Below are positions 21,678-36,600 of a stretch of DNA of 64,000 nucleotides, one piece after another. The stretch comes from Cyrtodaria siliqua. Lineage: Eukaryota > Mollusca > Bivalvia > Adapedonta > Hiatellidae. Made by a program: the position numbers and the translations under genes. The stretch is taken from positions 1 through 64,000 of the forward strand of contig JAWPHD010011489.1 in the NCBI GenBank assembly GCA_037043455.1, read 5' to 3'. The first letter of the stretch is position 1. Each line of letters opens with the position of its first letter. The notes below the pieces were generated by a model, which had not been told where the DNA came from, ran no database searches, and was given only the letters and a program-made list of their open reading frames with translations.

Positions 21678-24600
21678 CTGTTGAAAAACATGCAAGTAAG
21701 AAAATGAGTAGGCTAAATGGCTCTTTGATATTTCATAGTTGATAATTTTATATCATAACCTGGTTGAAAAAGGATTGTTATTAATATATTTTTTACAATT
21801 AGTATCTTAATATGTTTATGGAGTTCTTAGTGTTCTCTTCCTATCTCATGTGGATCAATTGATACCTACTCACACTGTTCTTATGTGCAGTTAAGAAGGG
21901 ATCAATTATTAAAATCTGTATGATTTTTGTAAATAAAAACATTTGAATCTGACAGTTCACTTAAAAATTAATAAATGAGGATGTTTGCTGCAGCAACTGT
22001 TTTCATTACCAAAATTAATAACCGATTGTTTTGATAGGAATAAAGTCAAAATGTGCTGCCTTCATATGATTGTAGCTAGCTAACTTTAATTTTTTTTGAC
22101 TAGTTATCCGTGTTAATAATATATTTGTCACAGTATTCTAATTTATTTTATTTTCCAACGTTCATGCGCCTCATTATAGTTTTATGTAGTTTATATATGG
22201 TGTCAATACCTCCGATGTATTGGAATACATTGCAGGTTTTTCCTTTCGAAGAGGTGCTTCTTCCATGTGCTTGTGTATGTATGACACTGGCTGAAATATT
22301 ATATCACCATTATGAATGTTAGCATCAATTTAAGATTCACTTTAGGTATTGAATATTGACTAGTACATTCAAAGGGTCATTAGTGAATGTGTACTGCATG
22401 GTTCAGTAGCAGAGCGTCGGACTTCAGATCGAGAGGTCGCGAGTTTGATCATCGTCGTGGTCGAGTAATTTATCCTTGAGCAAAATAATCATCATTGCAA
22501 GTTATGGTTCTACCCAGGAAGCCATCGAGAGTGATTAATATAAGTTGCACGAACTTGTAAAAGAAATATGTTTAAACTTAGCTAAAAGGTCATTTACCTT
22601 GAAGATTTTCTTTATGAACCAACTATTTCTTAACTAAACCATAAACGAAATGACTTGTAAGTAGATACAGAAGAAATAAAATAATCACCCAAAAGTTTAT
22701 TCTACAAAGTCTGCAGACAAAGACACTGGCACCAGCTCCCAGGTCATTCAGATCCTCTGCCACACAGTAGTTCTTGAAGTGGTAATTTCTTTTACATGTG
22801 TTACACTGAATCTATTTAGAATACAATACAGCGTATTTAAGTATTAACGTATCTGAAGTTTCTACAATTTCAGTCTTGTTGCGTGTTCTGTCCTAACATT
22901 TAGATACATATATTTGCATTTTAAATGTCTTATCATTCAGTCAAGACAAAAAAGAGTCTTCGCCGTAAGGTTGTGGAACAAAAATAAAGAGCTAACAGTA
23001 ATGGATTATATAGCTAGATGATGATTTACTGTTAATCTATAACATGTGAACTATAAAGTTTGATTAAATTATTGGAAAATAGAGTAAACAGATACTTATA
23101 TAACACTTGAAATATATGAAAAATACTATTTAGAACGAAAAAGCATCAAGAAAGCAAAAACAAAAAATGTCAATGATGTACTATTAAAGAAACAGACCTT
23201 TTCATCTTCTCCAAGACCACATCCGCACTTTGGACAGCATCCTGTGAGAAACTCTGAAATTGGTATTAAGTAATGATTTTCTCAATACTGTACTTGTGAT
23301 TTTTTAACAATTGGTATACACATAATTGATATTAATTATCCTGTGAAAATATGGAAGATATTCACTAAACCGGATGTTTAAGAGTATGGTTATTACACCG
23401 GACATGCGTGATAATTATAGGTAATTTACCTTCATACATCATTACTTCAGACGCTACATGTTGCCTCATCACACACAGGTCATTTGATGATATATCCATC
23501 ATAGGCTCTTCTTTTAAGTGCTTCTCAGCAAACTGTAAATTTTAAACTGTAAAGTGTATATAGTGATACCACATTCACAAGCCAATATATTTTATTACGT
23601 AAATGTTAAAAATCAGATTTTGAAAGAACGTCTGATGAAATATTTCTTTGAGAAATATTTATATTATAATATTTTGTAATATGAAACATTAAATGGTATG
23701 CATTAAATGTCTGCTTGTAGAGTGTCAGTGAGACTTCTTCGGACTTGTTCATGTCTGCTTGATAATTCTTTGCATGGTAAGGTGTCGGTGACTGTGGCCA
23801 TTTATTTGATTACGTTTTAATACCTTTAAACAGAACACTCCACAGTTGAATGAGTCCGTTTGCGTGGCATGAGGATTTGTATGGATTGTCCAGTCGGCAG
23901 GGAATGTCTCACCAAACCTCTGGCTGTATTCCAAAACATACTCTCTGAAATAGTTATAACAACACTTTTCAAATACTAAAATTGGGATCCTTCACAGAAT
24001 AATAGAAGAAAGTGATTTTTATTGAGACTGTTCACAAGAGGTAATGTATGCTGCAAACCTCTTACACCAACAATTGCCGGTCTCAGTGGTAATCTTCTTC
24101 GAAACAAAAGAAGTCGACTCCCTTTTATTTAATCAGTTCAAATGTCTGTCAGAATTCAGCGTGGCTCATTGTCATATATAGCACGGTAGACTTGGAATTG
24201 TTTGATTGTAAACAATGATATAAAAAACATTTATAGTAAACATCATAGCGATAAAAATGTACATTCATACTTCTATTAGAAATATAAACTTCAAGGAATT
24301 ACCTTCTCAATCAGTGTATTTGGGGAAAAAATCTATTTGATATCAGATTCAGAAAAAAGATAAAATTTACCTCCATTTCACCAAAACTTTCTGTATCTCA
24401 TGTGCTTGTTCTTTAGCAGGGTTGTAGAAGTACACTTTCCCTGTCTGAACCTCTACCACCTTGATTGGAGTAAAAAAAAAAGTAATATTTTTAATTTAAT
24501 GTAAACAAATATATATATGCGATAAGATATATATATATATATGTATATATACATACGGCTAATGCCGCTATTACAGAACTGGCTAAATGGCATTTAACAT

Positions 24601-27600
24601 ATACCATGTCAGATTGTTAAATTAAAAAAAATCTTCATCTAATTATCTTTTAGCACTTAATGGGTTGGGAAATGTGCTGGTCTCGTTATATAATATAGAA
24701 AAAAGACAGAATGAAAACATCGAGTAAACAAACATGATTTTCACCTACCACAAGAGTCCAATGGCTGGCCCTATGGTACGCACCAATCACTATTTCGGCT
24801 TCACTTAACTGAAATGCACCAGTATAAAGTTATTTGAATCTGTTAGCAAGCCAGTGCATAATAATACAAAATTAAACAATAGTGCAATTTGACATAAAAT
24901 AAGCATAATTATATAGTTTATCTATTTTACTAGTTATTGTTGTACACAAATAATTCGATATTTATGACTTGATTTTCAATAATATTCAATAATACTAGTG
25001 ATATTCACTATAATTCAGGTTGTATAGCTTTGTACAAACTGTTTTTGTTTTAATCTATACATATGTGTATTGATGAGACTTGATTACTAACTTCGTACAA
25101 AAACATTCCGTCATATGTCTGATCACCTGCGAACACAAGGTCAAGTTCACACGCTAATAACGGTCTTGTTTACTGTTGAAAAAAAGATTAAATTGAATAT
25201 GTCCACCTTTCACACATGTATTCAAGATTCCTATGTTTTACTTACCTTGTGTATTGTTTTCTTTGAAGAATGTACATGGTGGGTGCCATTAATGATGCTG
25301 GTCATTTTTGACTGTACAAAGTGGATAACCTTTCTTCCTAAGTCAGTCTGTGATGTCACTAGTAGTGATAAATAACTGTCGATAATCTGCAACAAATAAC
25401 TATTAATGTAAGTCAGAGCGACCTATTTTAAAAAAGCTGCGATAGCAACATCAAGGCATGTTTTGAAAAAATGCCGAAAAGTGAAGAAAAGTTTCTAGTC
25501 TGTTGCTTTTTAAAAAAAAAAAATTTAAAGTCGGGGTGCATTTTAATTTATTAATTAATCCAGATATAGATTGTCATTGAATTTAAATAAATAAATGAGT
25601 AGTATGGTAGGCAAACTATGTCTTCTCTACTTTAATAGAGGCAAGTGCGGAATCAATACCTTATCTGTCAGCCATGTTCTGTTCCTAAGTGACCTCACAT
25701 CAGTATCTGTGACGGTAACTCCATATACTTTGGCAACAGGAATGTCATAATCCTTTTCCAGTGACCACAGTCGATTGACTAGCTCAGATGCTGAAAGTGT
25801 TAGTAAAACAAAAAATTAAAAAGATGTAGTTTTTAATTTTAATTAAGAAAACATAAATCGAATAAACAAAATTTAAAATATTAAATTTGTTCAACTACAG
25901 CAAACATTTATTAAAGTTACCATCCATTAAGCCTCTCTTGCATCTGACATGTTATGTGTTTATATAATGCATATAACGTAATCAATGCATAATATGGTCC
26001 CATTAAAACAAGTATGTCAAGACTTGCAGAAGTATATTAAGTCCATAACCTTACCTACGAAAATGTCAAGGTCAACACCTGACACAGATGATTTTTCACA
26101 GCTTGTTTGCTGCTGAGCTTGTGTTACCTTTAGCCCTGAAAATACAGTTATATGAAAATGTATCTCTTCCTACATCAAAGTAAGAAAATATTGAAAATTC
26201 CGGCATACATCACAGTTTTCTCAAAATAGCAGTTAATAATGTTCACCCAGTAAATTGTTTCTCATTACAAAAGATGCATTACACGTGGACTGATTGTGTC
26301 GTTATATTTTTCAAATATAATTGTGCTGCTGTTTAAGTGTGTATACATACGATTAAAAAGAAGCTAAAGATATTTATAAAAACTAAACACACACATACGA
26401 CAATGAACAAGATTTCATTATAAATGATCTTGAATTATGTTAAGACACCAACATTATGTGACAGAATAGAAGTACCTTGTTCTCTTGTCTCAGTTATGTA
26501 GTAATCATCCGATATAGGAACAATTTTTGCTTTCTTGGCTACCATGAACGGATTTTCTCGTATCTTTCTCTTCAGCTTAAGTCGTGGTTCTTTAACAGAA
26601 AACAATATGTATGATATGTACTCTAAAACGGTCTATATACCAATTTACAATTAAGTATGTAATATGGATTCAAAGAAGCATTTGTAGTTGAAAAAATATA
26701 CTATTTTTCTGTCATTAATCGTTTGTCCAGGCAGACAAGGTGTAACAATATATAGCATAATACTACAACAATGCATATAATACATGCAAACAGTAGCTCA
26801 TATGGATACACATTTCCTACAATTATTTAATTTTTTGTTTGAATTACCTGTTTTTTTGTCACTAGAATTGGTGCCTTTTATTTCATCGCCTGTAGAATCA
26901 GACTGGAGACCTGCATATAACAATATGTTACTTTTGTCAAATAAATGAAGTAGTTTATTGTTAATAAATGACATTTATTGTATAATGTGTACTTTTTAAT
27001 TTTGTTTCTGACCTAAGAAAAACTTCCTTTAAAGAACGGGGGTGGGGTATTTGGATATGATTTTACATGACATCCTTCTTCATTGACCAATAGTTTGCAT
27101 TTTTAAAATTATTTTATCCTTGGTAAAGCCAGTATTGTTCCCAACCCAAATAAAGCATTACTTCTGCGATGACCCAGTTACATGTGTGAAACTGTTTAAT
27201 ATGATGCTATTTGCATGCAATATGTATTTATTTCAAAACATTATTATTGTCATGATTATTTTCCAAGATGCTGTAGATGCTAAATATATTGTAATATTTC
27301 CAACTTCATTAGCATATCTTTATTTAACGTTATTTACATGGTACCTTACATGTTACGTTTTTTCAAAATGTTTTTACATCCATGAATGAATGCCTCTTGA
27401 AGAACTACTTTACTTGCACGTTTGTCATACTATTTATTATCTTGTTTTAGCTGAGTTTGTCAATCTTGTTCAAAATTTCATTTTTGATAGAAAATATAGA
27501 ATCATAATAATTGATGTGTTTTGATGATTTTACCTTTGCCGAAAGCCGCACAAATTAAGCAAAACTTGGTCATTTATTAAATTTGTTTTTAACCAGTTTA

Positions 27601-30600
27601 TTCATGTGAAACGTTTGCTAAATTCCACAGAAGTTTAACATTTAAAAGCCCCTTTATTTAATTTGTGCGTGACTCGTCAAAGTTAACACATGCATAAAAT
27701 CCATCAAAAACAAATTTAATCCTATATTAGATATTTAAGCCTTGACTGAGTCTGTTTTGCTAGTTTACCTGTACAAGTGTTGCTGTTCATTTCTCTTGCT
27801 ATTTTACCAACTCTCCTTCGGAATTTGTTACCAGGTCTTTTCTTATATTTCTTTCTGGTTGGAAGTTTTCTCAGTGCTGGACCACTTTCTATTACTAATC
27901 CGGCTTCTCTGATCAGACCTGTTGATAAAATATCCCTGACCTTGGCGACCTCCTGTCTAGCTTTCAAAAGTATGTCTTCTCTTGAACAGATGTAGGCCAG
28001 GTTTTGTAATGTCCGCAAATCTGCCACTAGTTCACGTTGGTAAAATGCCAAATCAGATGGCGAAATGTTGGGCTTTTCATGACATCTCTTTTCTACTTTT
28101 TCAGTTTCATCTTCATCTGCTTTCTTATTTTCGGAACTAATAATATCTGCTATAGGAGACTGGGCATTTTGTGACAGGATGCTGTCATCTAACACCAAAT
28201 AAGGACTGTCTTTGTAAAGTGGTGACAAATCATCCCATGTTTTTCCTGCATATTTAAATACAGCAAAAAAGTGTTTGCATGGCAAGTAGTTTTTGTGAAA
28301 GTCGTCACAGTTACAAAATGGAAACTGTCCTTCTGATCCGAGCTGAACATTATATGTAACATTTACACTTCTTACTTGGTAGGTATCTTCCTCCATTTCA
28401 TGTACATTAGTTTCTGTATACTGTTCACTGGATACTATTCGCTTCATGCAGTGTTCAACAACTTTTCTTGGCCTGTTGTTTAAAAACTTTGGAACTGAGC
28501 TATCATAAGCTTTGTAGTTGCAGCTGGACCTAAAATTGCAAATAGGATTAAGCTTAATATCTTTACACAATCATATTGATGTTGCATTGTTTGGAAGTTT
28601 ATGTTAAAAACAAAGTGATTTTCGTTTTCAAACTTGACCAAGCCTTCATTTAATAAAAATAAACAGTAAATTTGTTTTCAAACCCTATGGAATATCAACT
28701 AGAGTTGTGTTTTCTGGACCGCGTACAATGTTAGACATATGAATAGTGGCATTAAGTGTAGATAATGTATACAAAGTAAGGATCAAACTATGACATTGAC
28801 TGTGACCTTTACCCGTGCACATTGTTATTAATGTGGCTATAGTTATAATGTGTGTTATTATATCCAATACGTTATGAAGGAAATGAATTTGTATAAGAGC
28901 AAGTTAAGGTTTTATAATCAACGTTTTACTTTTAAATCCAGAGTATGGCCTTGTCTGAGACCTTGACCTGTATATATTGGCGACGACCACATATCTAAGA
29001 TAAAATAATCTCTATGTATTGCTTTGTTCTTCAAGTGCCCCATTAAGTGTCAATGCACGATTCTTAAAATGAGTATGAGTAAACGTCGCTAGAGGGCGTG
29101 AGAGGTAGCTAGCATATTTCACTACCGCTCATGAACAGTCTCAATCAAACCGAGACTGCAATATTTCTTATGTGTCGTGCTCGGCCGTTTCCAAAGGTCC
29201 ATTATTGTACTCTTTTTCATGATCTTGGTCAGTGCAAATACAAACAACTATACAACTATTATTATATATACCTATAGTTCAGCATCGTGTAAGCCTGGTT
29301 AAGATCAGGAAGGAAGTCTTTCATGATCAACTCCAACATGTTGCTCAATGACCCAGTACCAGACAATTTCAAGTAGAAATGTTTCAGTGATTTATTCAGG
29401 CTTTCCACACCATTATTTGTTGTAACAACTGTGTGAAAACCAAGGTCCATGAAGGCTTGGCACCAACGCTAAAAAACAAACACTATTATTATTGTAACAT
29501 TACACGTTTTGTTCTTGGGTAAATAAAACAAAAAAATCAAGTTCTCTTCGCGTACTTAAAGTTATAAATGTAAGTGACTATAATATACTTTTTTTTTATT
29601 TACATAACTTGGACAGTTAATCACTAAGATCTAACTATCAATCAGATGTATATGATTTTCATCTTTGTTGCAAATGTGGACTGTTTATAACAATTGTAGG
29701 CATCAATACCACTCGTTCGAGGTGATATACTTTCTTGTCTTCTTTGCTGCAAATTTTTAGCGGAATAATGAGTTTAAAGGGACACACGGCAATCTTGATT
29801 TTTTTAAAAACTCGCGGTGTCCTGTTACTTTTTCTACATAAATTGCATTTGTTCAATCAATAATATTTATTATAAAAATAGTATAAAGCAAAACATTATT
29901 GCATATTTTTAACTGTTGATTAAATTTCACCAATAATATATTCAAACCTATGGTAGAATAACGAAGAAAAGTTGAGACCTTAAAACTGTATTAAGAGAGC
30001 GCTCAGAGTGCTTATAAGCAAGCAGATTTAAAGGAAAAATGATACTGGATTCATAAATCGTGAGACTAATTTTAATGCTTGCTAAAAACTTCAAGATTGC
30101 CATTTGTCCTTTTAAAAATCGCTTAACATAGAATTAAACTATGTATTGTGTTACTGTGAGGTAAAACATGGGGGTAAAACATATGTGCACACTATACTAT
30201 ACATATATGGGTTAAATCTGTTATAACATCTTGGTAGAGCGGCAATTTGGTTTAATACTTTATGCTTAAAACACAATACAATGTTGTTAATGGCTGTAGT
30301 ATGCAAATAAACCAAATATAGTTGAAAACAATCGATCGGTAGTCAAGAGCAGTTGTGATCAGAATTAATTATTTTGTTTTAATCTGTAAATTGTAAACAG
30401 TGTAATAAAATACAAGTAGATACACAACAGGAAATGTAGTAGTCACATAAAGCAGCAAACCAAAAAAAAACGTGTTCAAAACAAACAACAAGTACATGGA
30501 TAAGTTCAACAAAGATAGTATCTTGATTGGAGAATAAAAGGCAGAAATGAGCAGGATGAAAGGGGCTTTAAATAATTAACATCGGATGTATACAAAGTGC

Positions 30601-33600
30601 ACGTATATATTTCACTAAATATTTCATAAGGAGTCAAACAATGTTAGAATTTGTTACACGAGACAACCAGACAACCGGTATTAAGAGACCACTTTTGGTG
30701 TTTCCCTCTGAGCGCTCTCTTAAACCATGTTTGACTGTATATACATAGATTAAATGTACATGTGCTTGCCAACACCTTACATGTGATATGATAATATATA
30801 GAAACAATATTCAGAGTACTAATAGTTACAGCAGTGTTTGTAGGAAGAGGTGAGTTTTAGTACACAAGAAAACTTAGAAACTAAGGAGCATAGGGAAACC
30901 AAAGCTAATGCTAAAAGCCTACACCAGAGGAACAATATTCTCTTACCATGCATCTGGTTAACCCTGTTCATAAATAGTGGTTATTTAATTAATATGTGTT
31001 TTATTATTTTCTTATCTATCCTTTGTTATTTTTTATAAACATAAATATTCTGAAATGCAGTCGAATAGAAAAAAGAAATAAATAGAAAAAATGTATTTAA
31101 ATAGAACAAAATAAGCAGATATTTAATAGTATTATGCCAAAGTGTGATCAATACTCCTTTGTCATTAATAGAAACAGTGTATGCTTTAATATCAATAGGG
31201 CAGGAGAGATAATATATTCTATCATACATAATATAGTTCACTCTTAAAACACTGTTGCACTTAAATAATTAGATATAATCATTATTGATATTTGAATTTT
31301 ACATAACATTTATAGTACATCAAAATTATAAAAGATAAAATTAGTCCAATGTTCCTGAACCACAAAGATGTGTACAGAAGGGCTGGACATTTTAAACTTT
31401 ATTGTTTTTTGATCAACACAATCAAGCTTAGGTCCTCACATGTAAATGAATTTAATGTGGTTATTTACGTATTAAATACCTCTTAAAAGTATTGTATCAT
31501 CTCCTTAAACGATTGCATTTACCTAAGTGTGTTGTATTAAAACTAACTTACATGTCTTATATTGAGCCACTTGTTCTTCAAATATCCTTGCACCGCAGTG
31601 TTGTCTTTGTACCATTCACTGGATTCAACAGACCCCATTGCTGCTGTGAAATTCTCTTCTGTATTAGCGTAGGCCATACATCTCATCTTTGTGAGGAAAT
31701 CTTCTCTGTCCGCACTTTTGATTTTATTTCCTGTTTAATATAGGATTTAATTGAATTTCTACTGATGAAAGATTATAATTTCAAACAGTCATGCTTTGAA
31801 CACATACTATTTTTTTTTAAATGAGGGCTGGCGTGGTGCAGTCGGTAGCGCGGCGGATTTGTAACCGGAGGCCCCTTGTTCAATCCTCCGTGGTGCCACT
31901 GAGTTCCGTCGGTGTGTTCTTGGGCAAGACACTTTTACTTAGCCTCGTCCGTCGGATGGGGACGTAAACCGGGCGGTCCCGTGTATCGGTCTATCCTCCG
32001 AGCACGTTAATGTTTTGAACATATTTTATATATATATATATATATATGTAGGGGGGAATATTTGTGAACTACCAAGGACAGACAACCTTCGGACGAACTA
32101 CGGCAGGGCGCCTAGCTATGACGAGATACACAGAAATCAAGCGTATGAATTCACTCCTTAAAAAAGGTAGCTGCAACACACGTTGATGAACTGTATCTTT
32201 ACATCATAACACACTCGTCTGGAGGCACAATTAATATATAGACGCATACATACATACAATTATAGCTCATATGAGTTTGCCACATTTAAGCGTTCAACCA
32301 CACAGCTATATTGAGACAGTGACAATGAAAGGTGCCGGATCTTGGGGATACTGTGAATTCAGTAAATATAATAAAGGGAGAGAATTTGAACTCCGTACGG
32401 CAACTTTCGAAATTGGGATCTCGTAAGAGATTCACGTTCACAAGGCAGAATTATATATAGGGGGAAATATTTGTGAACTATATATATGTATATATATCCT
32501 ATAAAACTAGAAAATAAACTTAAATCTTACCATCTCTGGACCACCTTTCCCAAGCCTGTTCCCTATGAAAGGCACAGATGAATACTTTGCAGTCTGGAAA
32601 AGTCGCCTCGACTGCATTGATTTCGGCCTCGCTGTAGTCTACCATAAAGTATGGTGGGTTCCAGTTAGGGTTCCATTCTTGAAGAACTGCAACAGCTTCT
32701 TGTATTGAACCAGTTTGTTCATCTTCAACAACAAACTCTGCCACTGGAATGTAATCGACGTTAGTTCGCACGACTAGAAAAAAGAGTGGCAAAGAATACT
32801 TGGTGGTCTTGTATGTGGCGTCAAGCAAACATAAAGTATTGCCATACCTTTTCAGAAGGTCTGCTTGCCACTTCTCCTGATGAATGTAGATAAATTTGTT
32901 ATTTTCCTCTGTGTCGTTGGAAGCAGCTGTTGCAGGGCGAAAGTAAAATTTTCGATTGCTATCTTCTTCCATCCACAAATCGATTTTTTTTTTTAGGTTG
33001 TGTTGGTCCAGGTCAGCTAATCGTCCAGCGACAATGGCATTATGAATGTGGTTTTTTATATCCCGAGATGTTGGATAATAGGACCTGTCTAGAGGTGACG
33101 GCTTGATCAAATCTTTTGATGTTTCACTTTCAACAAATAATTTCAATGTTTTTTTGACAATTGGAACTGATGTTATGCCTGAAGTTACTAGATCGTGTAT
33201 TTTGTCTTTTACTTGTTGGTGTACTCGCTTAGCCATCCCAGATTCTATTGTGATCGAATGATTTGTATGCTCTTCTTCCAAGGGTAAGGTGATGTATATT
33301 CTTTTTTCTGGAATGTAATTGTCTTCAGACTGCATTGCTCTTTTAACTTCTGTCAACGTTTTTGCACGACTTCTTGCAGTGGATGGTGTCGCATCGTTTC
33401 TAAACCGTTTATCATTATGGACAGAAACATGTCTAATTAAAATCCTTGCTGAGCATCCCACCTTTCTACTGGGCTGTAAATGAAAACGCCCATGCTTGCT
33501 GTACTGGTGCATGTCAACAACCTGAAGAATGAAAATAAATCAAAACATAGATATTAAAAATAAAATACAAACAGATCATCTTTTCTTTATAAATCTTTCG

Positions 33601-36600
33601 GATGGCTCGATGAGAAATAATTGTATTTACTTATTCACAAACAGTTTCGCATTTACCCCTCGACTGAGGTATTTCTAAGTAATAGGTATAAAAAAAATAC
33701 CAATTATTCAAATAATTTTAAGAGTTTCGGGTAGAGCAGTCACTTGCTTCTCATAAATGCAGTCTGGATTCGATTGCCTCTTTCGACTTTTTAAGGGGTA
33801 AGGAAGGAGGTTGCCAATCGGACATGTGGAGTTTCACCACTAAGTTTTCGGTTTTCATCCTTCGCTGTCACCCAAACCATGAAGACTTATTTGTATAAGC
33901 GGTTTAGCTTGTTTTGTATGAGTTGGTTTACATTATGATGACAATGTAATGCCACTTTTTTCTTTCATAATACCTACCTTCCGTTTATGCTTCTTTGATT
34001 TCTTGTGAGGCTTGCCATATGTGCACATTTTAAGTATGTTCCTATCAACACTGAAGGGAACACCAACAAGTGGAATGTCCTTGTGCCGCCAAAGTAATCT
34101 TCCATTTCCACCTGAAGCATTCAAATGTCTTTTCCTGTCATCATGCCTAGACAATAAAATAGATATATTATAAAAAAATCCTTTTGTAGGCAACATCTAA
34201 TATATATCTATATATATATATTACAATGGTTGGTCTATATACATACGCTGAGTGTCATGTTTTTAAGTGGTAGGTCTATATACATATGATAGGTAAAATG
34301 TTTTGAAGTGGTTGGTCTATATAATTCTGGTAGGTGACCTGTTTTGAAGTGCCTGGTCTATATACAAATGATGGGTGACATGTTTTGAAGTGGCTGGTCT
34401 ATATACATATGATGGGTGACATGTTTTGAAGTGGCTGGTCTATATACAAATGATGTGTGACATGTTTTGAGGTGGCTGGTCTATATACATATGATGGGTG
34501 ACCTGTTTTGAAGTGGCTGGTCTATATACAAATGATGGGTGACATGTTTTGAAGTGGCTGGCCTATATACATATGATGGGTGACCTGTTTTGAAGTGGCT
34601 GGTCTATATACAAATGATGGATGACATGTTTTGAGGTGGCTGGTCTATATACTTATGATGGGTGACATGTTTTGAAGTGGCTGGTCTATATACAAATGAT
34701 GGGTGACATGTTTTAAAGTGGCTGGTCAATATACATATGGTGGGTGACATGTTTTGAAGTGGCTGGCCTATATACTTACGGAAGGTGACCTGTTTTGAAG
34801 TGGCTGGTCTATATACAAATGATGGGTGACATGTTTTGAGGTGGCTGGTCTATATACATACGATGGGGGACATGTTATGAAGTGGCTGGTCTATATACGT
34901 ATGGTGGGTGACATGTTTTGAAGTGGCTGGCCTATATACTTACGGAAGGTGACCTGTTTTGAAGTGGCTGGTCTATATACAAATGATGGGTGACATGTTT
35001 TGAAGTGGCTGGTCTATATACATATGATGGGTGACCTGTTTTGAAGTGGCTGGTCTATATACAAATGATAGGTGACATGTTTTGAGGTGGCTGGTCTATA
35101 TACATACGATGGGGTACATGTTATGAAGTGGCTGGTCTATATACATATGGTGGGTGACATGTTTTGAGGTGGCTGGTCTATATACTTATGATGGGTGACA
35201 TGTTTTGAAGTGGCTGGTCTATATACATATGATGGGTGACATGTTTTGAATTGGCTGGTCTATATACATATGATGGGGGACATGTTTTGAAGTGGCTGGT
35301 CTATATACATATGATGGGTGATATGTTTTGAGGTGGCTGGTGTATATACATATGATGGGTGACATGTTTTGAAGTGGCTGGTCTATATACAAATGATGGG
35401 TGACATGTTTTGAGGTGGCTGGTCTATATACATACGATGGGGGACATGTTATGAAGTGGCTGGTCTATATACATATGTTGGGTTACATGTTTTGAAGTGG
35501 CTGGCCTATATACTTACGGAAGGTGACCTGTTTTGAAGTGGCTGGTCTATATACAAATGATGGGTGACATGTTTTGAAGTGGCTGGTCTATATACATATG
35601 ATGGGACATGTTTTGAAGTGGCTGGTCTATATACACATGATGGGTGACATGTTTTGAGGTGGCTGGTCTATATACATATGATGGGGGACATGTTTTGAAG
35701 TGGCTGGTCTATATACATATGATGGGGGACATGTTTTGAAGTGGCTGGTCTATATACAAATGATGGGTGACATGTTTTGAAGTGGCTGGTCTATATACAA
35801 ATGATGGGTGACATGTTTTGAGGTGGCTGGTCTATATACAAATGATGGGTGACATGTTTTGAGGTGGCTGGTCTATATACAAATGATGGGTGACATGTTT
35901 TGAGGTGGCTGGTCTATATACATATGATGGGTGACATGTTTTGAAGTGGCTGGTCTATATACAAATGATGGGTGACATGTTTTGAAGTGGCTGGTCTGTA
36001 TACATATGGTGGGTGACATGTTTTGAAGTGGCTGGCCTATATACTTACGGAAGGTGACCTGTTTTGAAGTGTCTGGTCTATATACAAATTATGGGTGACC
36101 TGTTTTGAGGTGGCTGGTCTATATACAAATGATGGGTGACATGTTTTGAGGTGGCTGGTCTATATACATATGATGGGTGACCTGTTTTGAAGTGCCTGGT
36201 CTATATACAAATGATGGGTGACATGTTTTGAGGTGGCTGGTCTATATACATATGGTGGGTGACATGTTTTAAAGTGGCTGGTCTATATACATATGATGGG
36301 ACATGTTTTGAAGTGGCTGGTCTATATACACATGATGGGTGACATGTTTTGAGGTGGCTGGTCTATATACATATGATGGGGGACATGTTTTGAAGTGGCT
36401 GGTCTATATACATATGATGGGTGACATGTTTTGAGGTGGCTGGTCTATATACTTATGATGGGTGACATGTTTTGAAGTGGCTGGTCTATATACAAATGAT
36501 GGGTGACATGTTTTAAAGTGGCTGGTCAATATACATATGGTGGGTGACATGTTTTGAAGTGGCTGGCCTATATACTTACGGAAGGTGACCTGTTTTGAAT

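Noticed and set aside
22623..22688. Transmembrane C-terminus after the PHD-like finger
   Set aside because: It needs read-through of the exon 18 donor. The hydrophobic stretch looks like AT-rich intron translation, and exon 19 joins in frame instead.
27777..27995. Plus-strand open frame
   Set aside because: Antisense shadow of exon 6 of the MULE-Ulp1 gene.
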